The notes beneath the pieces were generated by a model. That model saw nothing but the letters and a program-made list of their open reading frames with translations. It made no database searches and was not told where the DNA came from. From assembly GCA_947445025.1 (NCBI GenBank), contig CANFCB010000010.1, forward strand, positions 1 to 37,579: a stretch of DNA of 37,579 nt, in the 5' to 3' direction. Positions 16,949 through 24,600 of the stretch are shown piece by piece. The position numbers were made by a program, and so were the translations under genes. Origin of the DNA: Myxococcales bacterium (GTDB lineage Bacteria; Myxococcota; UBA727; JABDBI01). The stretch's first letter is position 1, and each line of letters begins with the position of its first letter.

Positions 16949-18577
16949 CTAAAACCCCAACGGGCCACACAAGCGATGCTCAACGAATGCCGTAAAGCGA
17001 CGCTGAGCGAAGTTATCACCCGAAACTGCATAAGGCACTGCTTCGGCAAGAAGCACCGCTTGCAATAGCAAGCCAGCGGTGATTGACATCCGACGCGCAA
17101 AACCTTCGACGTCATTTGCTGATTTTGTTTGCAGTGATTTTAATTTAGTTTGTAACAGCTGGGCTGTTTCATGAACTACTTCTGCCGCATCTTTATCTAC
17201 ATTGTTCATACAGCCTAAGCGCTCGGACATATCTGCTAGCAAAATGGTAAACGCATTTTGTTTTTTTTCAGCGCGCAGCACATCAAGAGCAAGCACATTG
17301 GTAGTTCCTTCCCATATAGGTAAAACTTGCGCATCACGCAACAGCCTCGGCAAACCCGTATCCTCGACATACCCTGCTCCACCAAAACATTCGAGCGTTT
17401 CACTGGCATGAGCCACTGCCTGTTTAGCCAAAAGCAATTTAGCAATCGGCAATAACACGCGCAATCTCGCTGCCTCGTTGTCGTTCGCTATTTTATTTTC
17501 TACTTTTCCAAGCAAATCTGCCACTTCAAAACATAGCGACATGGCTGCAGCCGAAGTTCCTTGCAAGACTGCCAGGGTATTTTGAAACAAGACATGCTCG
17601 CCAATAGCTTTTCCAAAAGCCTGACGAATCTTCGCATATTCTTGAACCAGCAAAGTTGATAGCGCCATGGAAGACGCCGAGGCCACGGCATTATAATAAC
17701 GCGTGACGTTTAACATATTGGCAATGCTGGCCACGCCGCGATTGATTGGACCTATTTGGGTCGCCACAACCCCATCCAAAGTCAGCTCCGCCGTAGGCAA
17801 CGCTTTAGTGCCCAGCTTGTCTTTCAATCGATTAATACGAATTCCCGCAATCCCTTGACCTGCTTGACGATTTAACTCCACACAAAAAAGCGTCAGACCA
17901 GCTTCACCTTCAATGCGCGCGAGGGTCAGCGCCATCTCAGACGTCGTCGCCGAAGTAAACCATTTTACGCCATGCAGCGTGTAATATTCTTCCTGATCTG
18001 TACGAGAATGCAGGCGAGCAATCGTCTCGCTATGGCTGACATCAGAACCACCAATCCGTTCCGTCATCCATTGCCCAGAGGTAATAAATGTTTGTGGATC
18101 TTGCGATAAAAGCCTGGGCACTAATCTGTCAAGCAAAGCTGGCGATGCCAAATCCAAAAGCACCCGTGCGGCAGCATCGGTCATCGCCAATGGGCAAGAA
18201 TACGTCGCCGAAGATGCCGAGAATAAATACAGCAATGCTGTTTGCGCAACTCGATTATTAGCTTCCAGATTTTTATCATAAGCAATGCTCACCACCCCTG
18301 ATTCAGCGGAAAAAACACGGTACTTTTCCCATGCCGCACTGGTTACAATTTGGTCAATACGATTACCCCATGCATCGTATGGAATATGCCTAGGTGGGTT
18401 TTGCTCCGCTTCACGAAGCCAGGCCGGCAATATTTGAGCTGCCGCATGCCCCATCTGCTCCAGCTGGATACATATATGCTTGCTCTTTTCTTTAAGTCTT
18501 CGCTTTAACTCTGCTTGCAATGCAAAATCCTGCTGGTACAGGTTTGACAAAACCGGTGCTGTTTGAAAAAATGTCAT
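16949..18577 (-). CDS. Acyl-CoA dehydrogenase family protein (AidB-like group)
   Basis: The 542-residue flavoprotein would oxidise an acyl-CoA at the alpha-beta bond, feeding electrons to ETF. The N-terminal part is longer than in short-chain enzymes, as in AidB-like and some large family members. Diagnostic segments are GQWMTERIGGSDVS (flavin contact), KDKLGTKALPTAEL, a region with ASASSMALSTLLVQEYAKIR and RQAFGKAIGEH, then ECFGGAGYVEDTG and LPIWEGTTNVLALDVL, where the Glu of WEGTT aligns with the catalytic base. Substrate is not predictable. It points towards the Nudix gene and its start is 95 bases from the divergent transporter gene. Start at 18577 gives the whole domain; no better alternative is seen. 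Confidence 0.92.
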   Translation of the reverse strand: MTFFQTAPVLSNLYQQDFALQAELKRRLKEKSKHICIQLEQMGHAAAQILPAWLREAEQNPPRHIPYDAWGNRIDQIVTSAAWEKYRVFSAESGVVSIAYDKNLEANNRVAQTALLYLFSASSATYSCPLAMTDAAARVLLDLASPALLDRLVPRLLSQDPQTFITSGQWMTERIGGSDVSHSETIARLHSRTDQEEYYTLHGVKWFTSATTSEMALTLARIEGEAGLTLFCVELNRQAGQGIAGIRINRLKDKLGTKALPTAELTLDGVVATQIGPINRGVASIANMLNVTRYYNAVASASSMALSTLLVQEYAKIRQAFGKAIGEHVLFQNTLAVLQGTSAAAMSLCFEVADLLGKVENKIANDNEAARLRVLLPIAKLLLAKQAVAHASETLECFGGAGYVEDTGLPRLLRDAQVLPIWEGTTNVLALDVLRAEKKQNAFTILLADMSERLGCMNNVDKDAAEVVHETAQLLQTKLKSLQTKSANDVEGFARRMSITAGLLLQAVLLAEAVPYAVSGDNFAQRRFTAFVEHRLCGPLGF

Positions 18578-18672
18578 CTGTATTTCCCCAAAGATATCTA
18601 AGTTTGTTTTATTTTTAAATGTTATTCTTTCATAATTGATTCATATTCATTCGGGATTTTTGAAAAAAGCAA

Positions 18673-19899
18673 ATGGCAAACCATAAAACTATTCTATTAA
18701 CACGCATCATTTGCCTTTGCTTATTGGCCTTTTTTCTCATAGGCAGTTACGCCTTAAGCAGGCCCGCCATCGATTCGCTTTTTTTACAGCACCATTCTAC
18801 CAATGAACTTCCTAATGTTTGGCTACTCGCTGCTGTCTGCGCCGCTTTTGTTATCACCATCTATAATCGTTACAACACCCGCTACCCTTTGCTAAAAATA
18901 TTTGGCGTTTGCGCTTTACTAAGCGGGCTAATCCTCGGAATTTGTTTAGTCGGATATCGCTTGCAAATCCCAGGTGTCGTTTATGGCTTATACCTTTGGA
19001 AAGAAATTTACATCGTTTTGCTTGTGGAAATTTTTTGGAGTTTTGCCGACGTCACCTTCAACATAAAAACCGCGCGCTGGACCTATGGCATTTTGCTTGG
19101 CATGGGATCTGCCGGCGGATTTATTGGTAATATATTGGTAGGTCAACTCGCGAAATCAGTAGGAACGGCCAACGGTTTATGGTGGGTCATCCCCATCTTA
19201 TTTATATGCTGGTTTATCAGTGCCGTCTTTATGGCCATAACACCTGATCCCAGTTCCATAAAAAATAGTCATAAAAAAATTCCAAAATGGATGGACAGCA
19301 TCGAGATTGTTCAAAAAAGTGCCTATCTTTTTCCTTTGCTTTTGCTGGTCTGCGTTGTGCAAATTTGTCTCTCACTCATTGACTATAAATTCAATATCGC
19401 GCTGCTTGCCAACTACCCAGATATCGACATGCGCACAGACATTATGGGTAAAACCTATGCCGGCATTGATCTGATCTCTGTCAGCTTGCAACTTTTAAGT
19501 GGTCCTATTTTACGCATCTTCGGCGTTGCCAACACACTTTTAAGTATTCCCTTAATGCTGGCCTTTGTTGCTTGTGCTTTCTTATTGATTCCTCGCTTTG
19601 CCATGATGCTGGCCATCAAGATTACCAGCAAATGCTTTGACTACTCACTATTTCGTGCCTCCAAAGAAATACTTTACATTCCCTTAAAGCACGATGAAAA
19701 AATTCAGGGTAAAGCACTGATCGATATTTTGATTTATCGTACCGCAAAAGGCTTTTCTTCATTGATTTTAATTGCTCTAGTTTACGCCGGAGCAACCTCG
19801 CTGGCCATGCACCTCACCCTTTGTTTACTAGTAGTATGGGCTATTTTGACCTACATTATCGTCAAGCGCTACCGCACCTTAGTCACTACTGAAGAATAG
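18673..19899 (+). CDS. Npt-type (ATP/ADP translocase family) membrane transporter
   Basis: The 408-residue protein is almost entirely hydrophobic, with about ten to twelve membrane helices. The segment FRASKEILYIPLKHDEK (residues about 325-341) followed by GKALID is the hallmark of the Npt1/Npt2 nucleotide-transporter family, whose members in Rickettsia and Chlamydia swap host ATP for bacterial ADP or import nucleotides. Relatives also occur in bacteria that are not energy parasites, so ATP import cannot be assumed. The length is somewhat shorter than classic Tlc proteins (about 500 residues). The gene stands alone between a divergent acyl-CoA dehydrogenase gene and an epimerase gene 45 bases downstream. 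Confidence 0.82.
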   Translation: MANHKTILLTRIICLCLLAFFLIGSYALSRPAIDSLFLQHHSTNELPNVWLLAAVCAAFVITIYNRYNTRYPLLKIFGVCALLSGLILGICLVGYRLQIPGVVYGLYLWKEIYIVLLVEIFWSFADVTFNIKTARWTYGILLGMGSAGGFIGNILVGQLAKSVGTANGLWWVIPILFICWFISAVFMAITPDPSSIKNSHKKIPKWMDSIEIVQKSAYLFPLLLLVCVVQICLSLIDYKFNIALLANYPDIDMRTDIMGKTYAGIDLISVSLQLLSGPILRIFGVANTLLSIPLMLAFVACAFLLIPRFAMMLAIKITSKCFDYSLFRASKEILYIPLKHDEKIQGKALIDILIYRTAKGFSSLILIALVYAGATSLAMHLTLCLLVVWAILTYIIVKRYRTLVTTEE

Positions 19900-19944
19900 T
19901 TCGATGACATAGTAAATAAACAGAATTAGTTCTATAGTGTAGAT

Positions 19945-20880
19945 ATGCCAATAAAATCTTCAAAAATTGTGACGAATGTTGTTGTTTCAGGGGCAACTGG
20001 GATGATTGGAACGGCTTTATCCCAACTACTGAAAGAGAAAGGATATCACGTTAGACAACTGGTCAGACATGTACCACGAAGCGATTCCCGCCAAGAGATT
20101 TATTGGAATCCCTACTCGCATTTCATCGAAACTGATGCCCTGGAAAACACCGACGTCCTCATTAATTTGTCAGGAAAAAATATTGCTGATCGCCGCTGGA
20201 CCGCAGCACGAAAAAAAGTCATTTTAGAAAGCCGGGTACAAAGCACAAAACTAATTAGCCACGCTTTAGCACGCTTAAAACACCCGCCTCGTCTTTTAAT
20301 CAACGCATCTGCATTGGGATTTTATGGGGACAGAAGCGATGAAACCATCGATGAAAAGAGCAAAACGGGCTTAAGTTTTTTGAGCGACGTTTGTCGTCAG
20401 TGGGAAGCAGCGACGGCGGTTGCAGAGCACGCCGGCATCCCTGTCATTCATCTGCGCAGCGGTACGGTACTTGATACCCACGGTGGCATCTTAAAAAAAA
20501 TTCTCCCTTGGTATAAAGCAGGTCTTGCCGGTGTACTTGGTTCTGGCGATCAATATATGAGCTGGATTAGTATCTCAGATGTTGTTCTGGCCATAGAACA
20601 TATGATTTCTTCCGCTCATTTTGAAGGCCCGGTTAACCTGGTTGCTCCGAATCCCGTCACCAATAAAGTATTTTGCCACACACTGGCAAAACTTTTGCAT
20701 CGGCCTTGTGCGCTTCATCTTTCTCCCTGGGTTATCCGATTTTTATTTGGACAAATGGGTGAAGAATTATTTCTCCACAGTTGCAAAGCATCCCCAAATA
20801 AATTATTAAAAAGCGGCTACGTATTTCAGCATGCGAACCTTGAAGAAGCATTGCGTTTCCTGCTGTCTTCAGACAAGTGA
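19945..20880 (+). CDS. TIGR01777-family NAD-dependent epimerase/dehydratase-like protein
   Basis: The 311-residue product belongs to the extended SDR group related to E. coli YfcH. The N-terminal GATGMIGTALSQLL is the NAD-binding glycine motif, NLSGKNIADRRWT and INASALGFYGDR are family marks, and QYMSWISISDV lies in the C-terminal half. No reaction is firmly known for the family. The C-terminal part has the small helical extension typical of this group (NKLLKSGYVFQ). It is followed by pdxH after 15 bases, so they may share a transcript. Confidence 0.92.
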   Translation: MPIKSSKIVTNVVVSGATGMIGTALSQLLKEKGYHVRQLVRHVPRSDSRQEIYWNPYSHFIETDALENTDVLINLSGKNIADRRWTAARKKVILESRVQSTKLISHALARLKHPPRLLINASALGFYGDRSDETIDEKSKTGLSFLSDVCRQWEAATAVAEHAGIPVIHLRSGTVLDTHGGILKKILPWYKAGLAGVLGSGDQYMSWISISDVVLAIEHMISSAHFEGPVNLVAPNPVTNKVFCHTLAKLLHRPCALHLSPWVIRFLFGQMGEELFLHSCKASPNKLLKSGYVFQHANLEEALRFLLSSDK

Positions 20881-20895
20881 TGTAGCGAAGGAGCA

Positions 20896-21549
20896 ATGAT
20901 GCCCAAAATCTTATTAACCGGCGCACTAAGACGCGAATATGATAGCGGCCAATTGCTTGAAATTGACATGAAGGACAATCCTTTTGAACAATTAAAACTC
21001 TGGCTCGCCGAAGCCATTGCCCACCCTGTTCGCTTACCCGACGCCATGACTCTAGCCACAGTCACTCCAGAAGGCGTGCCCGACGCCCGCATTGTCTTGC
21101 TCAAAGATCTTGATCAATCTGGTCTGACTTTTTTCACTAATTATGAAAGTCCCACCGGCCAGCATTTAAAAAACAATCCCCATGCCGCTTGCTTATTTTG
21201 GTGGCCAGAACAAGAAAGACAAATTCGCATCCTGGGAAAAGTTGCAGTCGTCACTGAAAAAATATCTGATACCTATTTTCAAAGCAGGCCCCGAGGTTCA
21301 AAACTCGCAGCGCACGCTTCGCCACAAAGCGAAGTGATCAAAAGTCGCGAGTGGCTTGACCAGCAATTAGAAAGCGTCGGTAAATCCTTCGAAAATCAAG
21401 AAGTAACTAGACCTCCTCACTGGGGCGGTTACCGCATCATTCCTCATACTTTTGAATTTTGGCAAGGCCGCACTAACCGACTCCATGATCGCTTGAAGTA
21501 TCGTCTTGAAAAAAATAAAGTTTGGATTTTAGAACGCCTAGCCCCGTAA
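20896..21549 (+). CDS. pdxH: Pyridoxamine/pyridoxine 5'-phosphate oxidase
   Basis: PdxH uses FMN and oxygen to make pyridoxal 5'-phosphate, the cofactor for PLP enzymes such as the oxoamine synthase later in this window. The 217-residue length and the segments DPARIVLLKD-type (here DARIVLLKD), FFTNYESPTG, SRPRGSKLAAHASPQSE, and the C-terminal FEFWQGRTNRLHDR all fit. Two adjacent ATGs (20896 and 20899) follow AAGGAG at 20888-20893; spacing favours either. The rnpB terminator hairpin from the other strand begins right after the stop. Confidence 0.97.
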   Translation: MMPKILLTGALRREYDSGQLLEIDMKDNPFEQLKLWLAEAIAHPVRLPDAMTLATVTPEGVPDARIVLLKDLDQSGLTFFTNYESPTGQHLKNNPHAACLFWWPEQERQIRILGKVAVVTEKISDTYFQSRPRGSKLAAHASPQSEVIKSREWLDQQLESVGKSFENQEVTRPPHWGGYRIIPHTFEFWQGRTNRLHDRLKYRLEKNKVWILERLAP

Positions 21550-21590
21550 AAAAAATGCCTTCGCTAATACTTTCGTACCAGCAAAGGCAT
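21548..21590 (-). terminator. Intrinsic terminator of rnpB
   Basis: On the minus strand an 11-base stem (ATGCCTTTGCT with AGCGAAGGCAT, one G-U pair) is followed by seven T residues, directly after the RNase P RNA 3' end. On the plus strand there is no T run, so it does not serve pdxH. Confidence 0.85.
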
Positions 21591-21591
21591 G

Positions 21592-21985
21592 TCACAGTGA
21601 TCAATAAGCCGGGTTTTGTCTTGGGTGGCCATTCGTCTAGGAGTGTTGTTGCCAACACCCTCGAGCGGTCTCATTAGAAATCCTGCACCAAAGACACGTG
21701 ATGGATCAATTAAGACCCAACGGATTTCACCATGACCTTGCACTAGGTGGGGTTTACCCTGCCATGCTTGTCTCCAAGCATGCGGTGCGCTCTTACCGCA
21801 CCATTTCAACCTTGCCTGCCTTTTAGTCTGTTACAACTAAAAAACCGGCGGAATATTTTCTGTGGCACTTTCCTTCAAGTCACCTTGACCGGCCATTAGC
21901 CGGCACCATCGTCTATTAGTGCCCGGACTTTCCTCTCGCGGTTTTATTTTAGTAAAACCACCAGCGTCCACCTTTCACACTGTAA
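21592..21985 (-). ncRNA. rnpB: RNase P RNA, bacterial class A
   Basis: Read on the minus strand, the conserved core is recognisable: GAGGAAAGTCCGGGC near the 5' end, GGTGCGGTAAGAGCGCACCGC in the middle, GGGTAAACCCC, and ACAAAACCCGGCTTA at the 3' end. These match E. coli M1 RNA segment by segment. The ends are set by short complementary P1 strands, ACAGTG near 21984 and CACTGT near 21595, so the boundaries are good to a few bases. The RNA is the catalytic part of the enzyme that trims tRNA 5' leaders. It lies in the same direction as the rluB-type gene, 60 bases after its stop. Confidence 0.96.
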
Positions 21986-22048
21986 CCCCGGGAGCCTAAG
22001 CTGCACTTTCACATAAAGAAAGGGGGGTGTTTAAAATGGGGTGCAATA

Positions 22049-22879
22049 TTATTCAGGCTTTTTAGTAACTTTTGGCCCAACTTTAATACGCGGAGCTCTG
22101 GGTTTCTTGGCTACTTTTGCAGTAGGCATCCCTGTATCTTTTTGCTGAGCAACTTGCTGCAAATGAATCAACTCACGCTTGGTCAGTGCACGGTACTTGC
22201 CGATCTCAAGACCTTCCGTGCTGATACCCGCAAAATGAGTGCGCACCAATCGTTGCACGGGGTGGCCAATACGCCAAAACATGCGTTTGATTTGACGGTT
22301 TTTGCCTTGGGTCAAAATTACTTGTACCCAAGTGTTCACCTTGGCTTTTTTAATCACTTCGATTTGGCAAGGACCGGTAGGGCCATCTTCCAAATAAATC
22401 CCGCGACGCAGCTTAGCCAGTTGCTCCTCGGTGGGAACGCCTTTGACTTTGACCATGTAAATCTTGGGCACTTTATGCTTAGGATGGATTAACAGATTAG
22501 TCAGCTCACCATCGTTGGTTAAAAGCAAAGCGCCTTCGGCATCATAGTCCAACCTGCCCACTGGGTAGATTCGTCCTTCAGAAGCACCAACGACTACATC
22601 TAGCACAGTCTTTCGACCTTGTTCATCTTTGGCTGTGCTCAAAACTTTGACAGGCTTATTCAACAAAAAATAAACGCGTTCGCCAACTTGATCAGCGGCA
22701 ATTTTCACACGACGACCATCGACAAACACGTGGTCTTTATCGGGGTCGATTTGCGCACCTAATTCTTTGACGATTTTACCGTTTACTTTAATGCGACCTG
22801 CGGTCATCATTTGTTCGACGTGACGTCTAGAAGCAATACCCGCACGCGCCAAAACCTTATGCAATCTTTCTTCAGCCAT
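22049..22879 (-). CDS. rluB: 23S rRNA pseudouridine synthase, RluB type
   Basis: The 276-residue product has an N-terminal S4 RNA-binding domain (MAEERLHKVLARAGIASRRH) and a RsuA/RluB/E/F-type catalytic domain. The catalytic Asp sits in GRLDYDAEGALLLTNDGEL, and LTQGKNRQIKRMFWRIGHPV is the second family mark. The S4 domain plus basic C-terminal tail (KKPRAPRIKV) favours RluB, which modifies U2605 in E. coli 23S rRNA, over RluE. A GGAG ribosome-binding site precedes the ATG. It is upstream of rnpB on the same strand. Confidence 0.92.
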   Translation of the reverse strand: MAEERLHKVLARAGIASRRHVEQMMTAGRIKVNGKIVKELGAQIDPDKDHVFVDGRRVKIAADQVGERVYFLLNKPVKVLSTAKDEQGRKTVLDVVVGASEGRIYPVGRLDYDAEGALLLTNDGELTNLLIHPKHKVPKIYMVKVKGVPTEEQLAKLRRGIYLEDGPTGPCQIEVIKKAKVNTWVQVILTQGKNRQIKRMFWRIGHPVQRLVRTHFAGISTEGLEIGKYRALTKRELIHLQQVAQQKDTGMPTAKVAKKPRAPRIKVGPKVTKKPE

Positions 22880-22995
22880 TTGAATTCTCCGTACCAGCTC
22901 CCGCCGGGACTTTTATTTGTATTTGTATAGGGAGCCATCTTTTAGCATATCAAAACAGCTTGGCTATAGATAGTTTTCTAATTGGTAAAGCTGTC

Positions 22996-23025
22996 TTGAC
23001 AATAAACAGTTTTTATCGGCATAAC
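22996..23025 (+). promoter_or_regulatory. Promoter of the tRNA-Gly gene
   Basis: A perfect TTGACA at 22996-23001 and CATAAC at 23020-23025 are separated by 18 bases, about 12 bases before the mature tRNA start. The CCCC discriminator after the -10 is typical of stable-RNA promoters under stringent control. Confidence 0.6.
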
Positions 23026-23036
23026 CCCGAAACGTT

Positions 23037-23112
23037 GCGGGAATAGCTCAGTTGGTAGAGCACGAGCTTCCCAAGCTCGGGGTCGCGGGTTCGACTCCCG
23101 TTTCCCGCTCCA
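23037..23112 (+). tRNA. tRNA-Gly with CCC anticodon
   Basis: The 76-base gene folds as a full cloverleaf with a 7-base acceptor stem (GCGGGAA with TTCCCGC), D-arm AGCTCAGTTGGTAGAGC, anticodon stem CGAGC/GCTCG enclosing TTCCCAA, and T-arm GCGGGTTCGACTCCCGT. The anticodon is CCC, which reads GGG. The 3' CCA is encoded. The start of the downstream AbiE antitoxin gene is 57 bases away, and the glycyl-tRNA synthetase genes are 2.5 kb downstream on the other strand. Confidence 0.97.
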
Positions 23113-23133
23113 GCCTTGCCAGTGTCTCCCAAT

Positions 23134-23162
23134 TTGACTCATTTTTGTTTTTGAGTCATTAT
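23134..23162 (+). promoter_or_regulatory. abiE promoter overlapped by an inverted repeat, probable autoregulatory operator
   Basis: TTGACT (23134-23139), a 17-base spacer and CATTAT (23157-23162) make a fair promoter. Exact 7-base inverted arms TGACTCA (23135-23141) and TGAGTCA (23152-23158) cover both hexamers. The predicted transcript would begin within a few bases of the ATG at 23169, so the message may be leaderless. AbiEi-type antitoxins are known to bind inverted repeats in their own promoter, which fits. Confidence 0.5.
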
Positions 23163-23168
23163 AGACAA

Positions 23169-23747
23169 ATGATCGATGCAAACTTACCTAAAAATCTAGC
23201 TGTTAGGCCTTTTTCTCTTAATGAAGCGCTAGCAACTGGCCTTACCAAATACGCTGTGAAGAAACTCCTAAAACAGGGGAGACTGGAGCGCATAAGCCAC
23301 GGAATTTACCAAGCGGCAGATAAAGCTATGTTCGAGCTCGAAGACCAATATCGTTCAGCAACCTTGAGGTGCGGCCGGCCATCTGCGATTTGTTTACTCT
23401 CAGCCCTAGAGCACTACCATCTCACAGATTTGATACCCAATAAAACATGGATAATGGTGCCAAATGAAAAACGTATTAGCGCAAGTGAACTAAAACTCGT
23501 TAGGTTGCGTAAGCCTCATTGGAAAATAGGAATTCGAAAAGTCAGAGGCTACTGGATAACATCAATCGAGCGCACGCTCATTGAATGTTTGTTACAAAAG
23601 CGTCTCATCTCCACCACAGAAGCGCTGAGTTCCATAAAGCAAGCGCTAGCAGGAAAAAAAACGACGCTAAATAACTTGTTTGAGATAGCAAGAAAGATTG
23701 GAGCTCTTAATCGCGTTCTCCCTTACATTCAGGTTTTCACTATATGA
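23169..23747 (+). CDS. AbiEi-family antitoxin of a type IV toxin-antitoxin system
   Basis: The 192-residue product has an N-terminal winged-helix type antitoxin region (FSLNEALATGLTKYAVKKLL, then GRLERISHGIYQ) and a C-terminal AbiEi domain with a segment ITSIERTLIECL. In AbiE systems this protein represses the operon and counters the AbiEii nucleotidyltransferase toxin without binding it directly. The frame stays open upstream into the tRNA gene, but the ATG at 23169 is the sensible start because the upstream codons belong to the tRNA. No ribosome-binding site is seen; see the promoter entry. The stop TGA overlaps an ATG at 23744 as ATGA. Confidence 0.87.
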   Translation: MIDANLPKNLAVRPFSLNEALATGLTKYAVKKLLKQGRLERISHGIYQAADKAMFELEDQYRSATLRCGRPSAICLLSALEHYHLTDLIPNKTWIMVPNEKRISASELKLVRLRKPHWKIGIRKVRGYWITSIERTLIECLLQKRLISTTEALSSIKQALAGKKTTLNNLFEIARKIGALNRVLPYIQVFTI

Positions 23748-24579
23748 ATTCTTCCAAAGCAAAAAAATTATTCAGCAACTGAAACGGCTCGCTGGACAAG
23801 ATCTTCGTCTTTCAATTAACGAGTTGCGAGTAATCGTTGCCCTCGAACGAGCGGTTGCGCGCATTGAACTAAATGTGCAATTAGCGGAACATCTTATTTT
23901 TAAGGGCGGCCTTGTGCTGTTGAAGTCATATCGCAGCGGCCGCTTTACCCGTGATGTCGACGCTTTGGCATTATCCATTTCAAAGGCGGAGCTTAGCAGC
24001 TTACTTTCTCTGGCTTTGGAAGTCGATTTGGACGACGGACTATGGTTTGGAGATATTCAAACTCGCGAGATTCAGGAGCAAGGCCGGTACGGTGCCTATC
24101 GATTCGACTGTGCGTTTCAGATCGGTGATGTCGGTGATACCAAGATACGTAAGCTGCCACGAATTCATATAGACATCGGGTTCAGTGATCGTTTGGCGGA
24201 TACCCCTGCTAAACAAAACATGCCGTCGTTGCTTATGCATGAGACGCCCGTATCATGGAGAATTTATCCAATGGAGTATGTTGTTGCCGAAAAACTCGAG
24301 ATCTTGATTCAAAGAGGATCTAGCAACTCGCGAGCAAAAGACGTCTATGATTTGGCATTTCTAATTCCCCTTTGTCTCGACGAAAAAAAACTTCGCGATG
24401 CCATCATGAAAACGTTTCAAAATCGGGACACTTCTCTGCCACCTTCGCTGGTTAAAGCTGTCGAAGATTTGGACGTTACAGTCCTCAAGACCGCATGGCC
24501 AAGTGTTCGAGTATTCGACAATAAGCCGGAGTTTGATAGCGTCTGGGCGGTTCTTTTGTCTTTTCTCAAAAAATTGTAG
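23698..24579 (+). CDS. AbiEii-family nucleotidyltransferase toxin, start uncertain (possible frameshift)
   Basis: The product has the AbiEii/AbiGii toxin fold: IFKGGLVLLKSY with RFTRDVDAL (the glycine and D-x-D catalytic motifs), IHIDIGFSD, and the C-terminal EKLEILIQRG and RAKDVYDL motifs. Related toxins modify tRNA or other targets with nucleotides. The open frame has only a TTG at 23698 as a start, overlapping abiEi by 50 bases. The usual ATGA overlap start at 23744 lies in another frame and would give only MNSSKAKKLFSN before TGA at 23780. A run of seven A (23761-23767), in frame as A AAA AAA, would allow a -1 shift joining MNSSKAKK to IIQQLKRLAGQ. The domain is otherwise intact, so the gene may be active by slippage, use TTG, or be disabled by a one-base change. 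Confidence 0.82.
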   Translation: MELLIAFSLTFRFSLYEFFQSKKIIQQLKRLAGQDLRLSINELRVIVALERAVARIELNVQLAEHLIFKGGLVLLKSYRSGRFTRDVDALALSISKAELSSLLSLALEVDLDDGLWFGDIQTREIQEQGRYGAYRFDCAFQIGDVGDTKIRKLPRIHIDIGFSDRLADTPAKQNMPSLLMHETPVSWRIYPMEYVVAEKLEILIQRGSSNSRAKDVYDLAFLIPLCLDEKKLRDAIMKTFQNRDTSLPPSLVKAVEDLDVTVLKTAWPSVRVFDNKPEFDSVWAVLLSFLKKL

Positions 24580-24600
24580 CCATAGACCCCGCAAAACCAT

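Noticed and set aside
16792-16995. Small plus-strand open frame in the repeat-rich spacer
   Set aside because: Its content (for example PPSPFSKGDFKKY) is the typical chance translation of a dispersed palindrome and it has no ribosome-binding site.
23052-23168. Upstream extension of the abiEi reading frame into the tRNA gene
   Set aside because: The codons overlap a complete tRNA-Gly cloverleaf, so the extra residues are not a real protein N-terminus. The ATG at 23169 is a better start.
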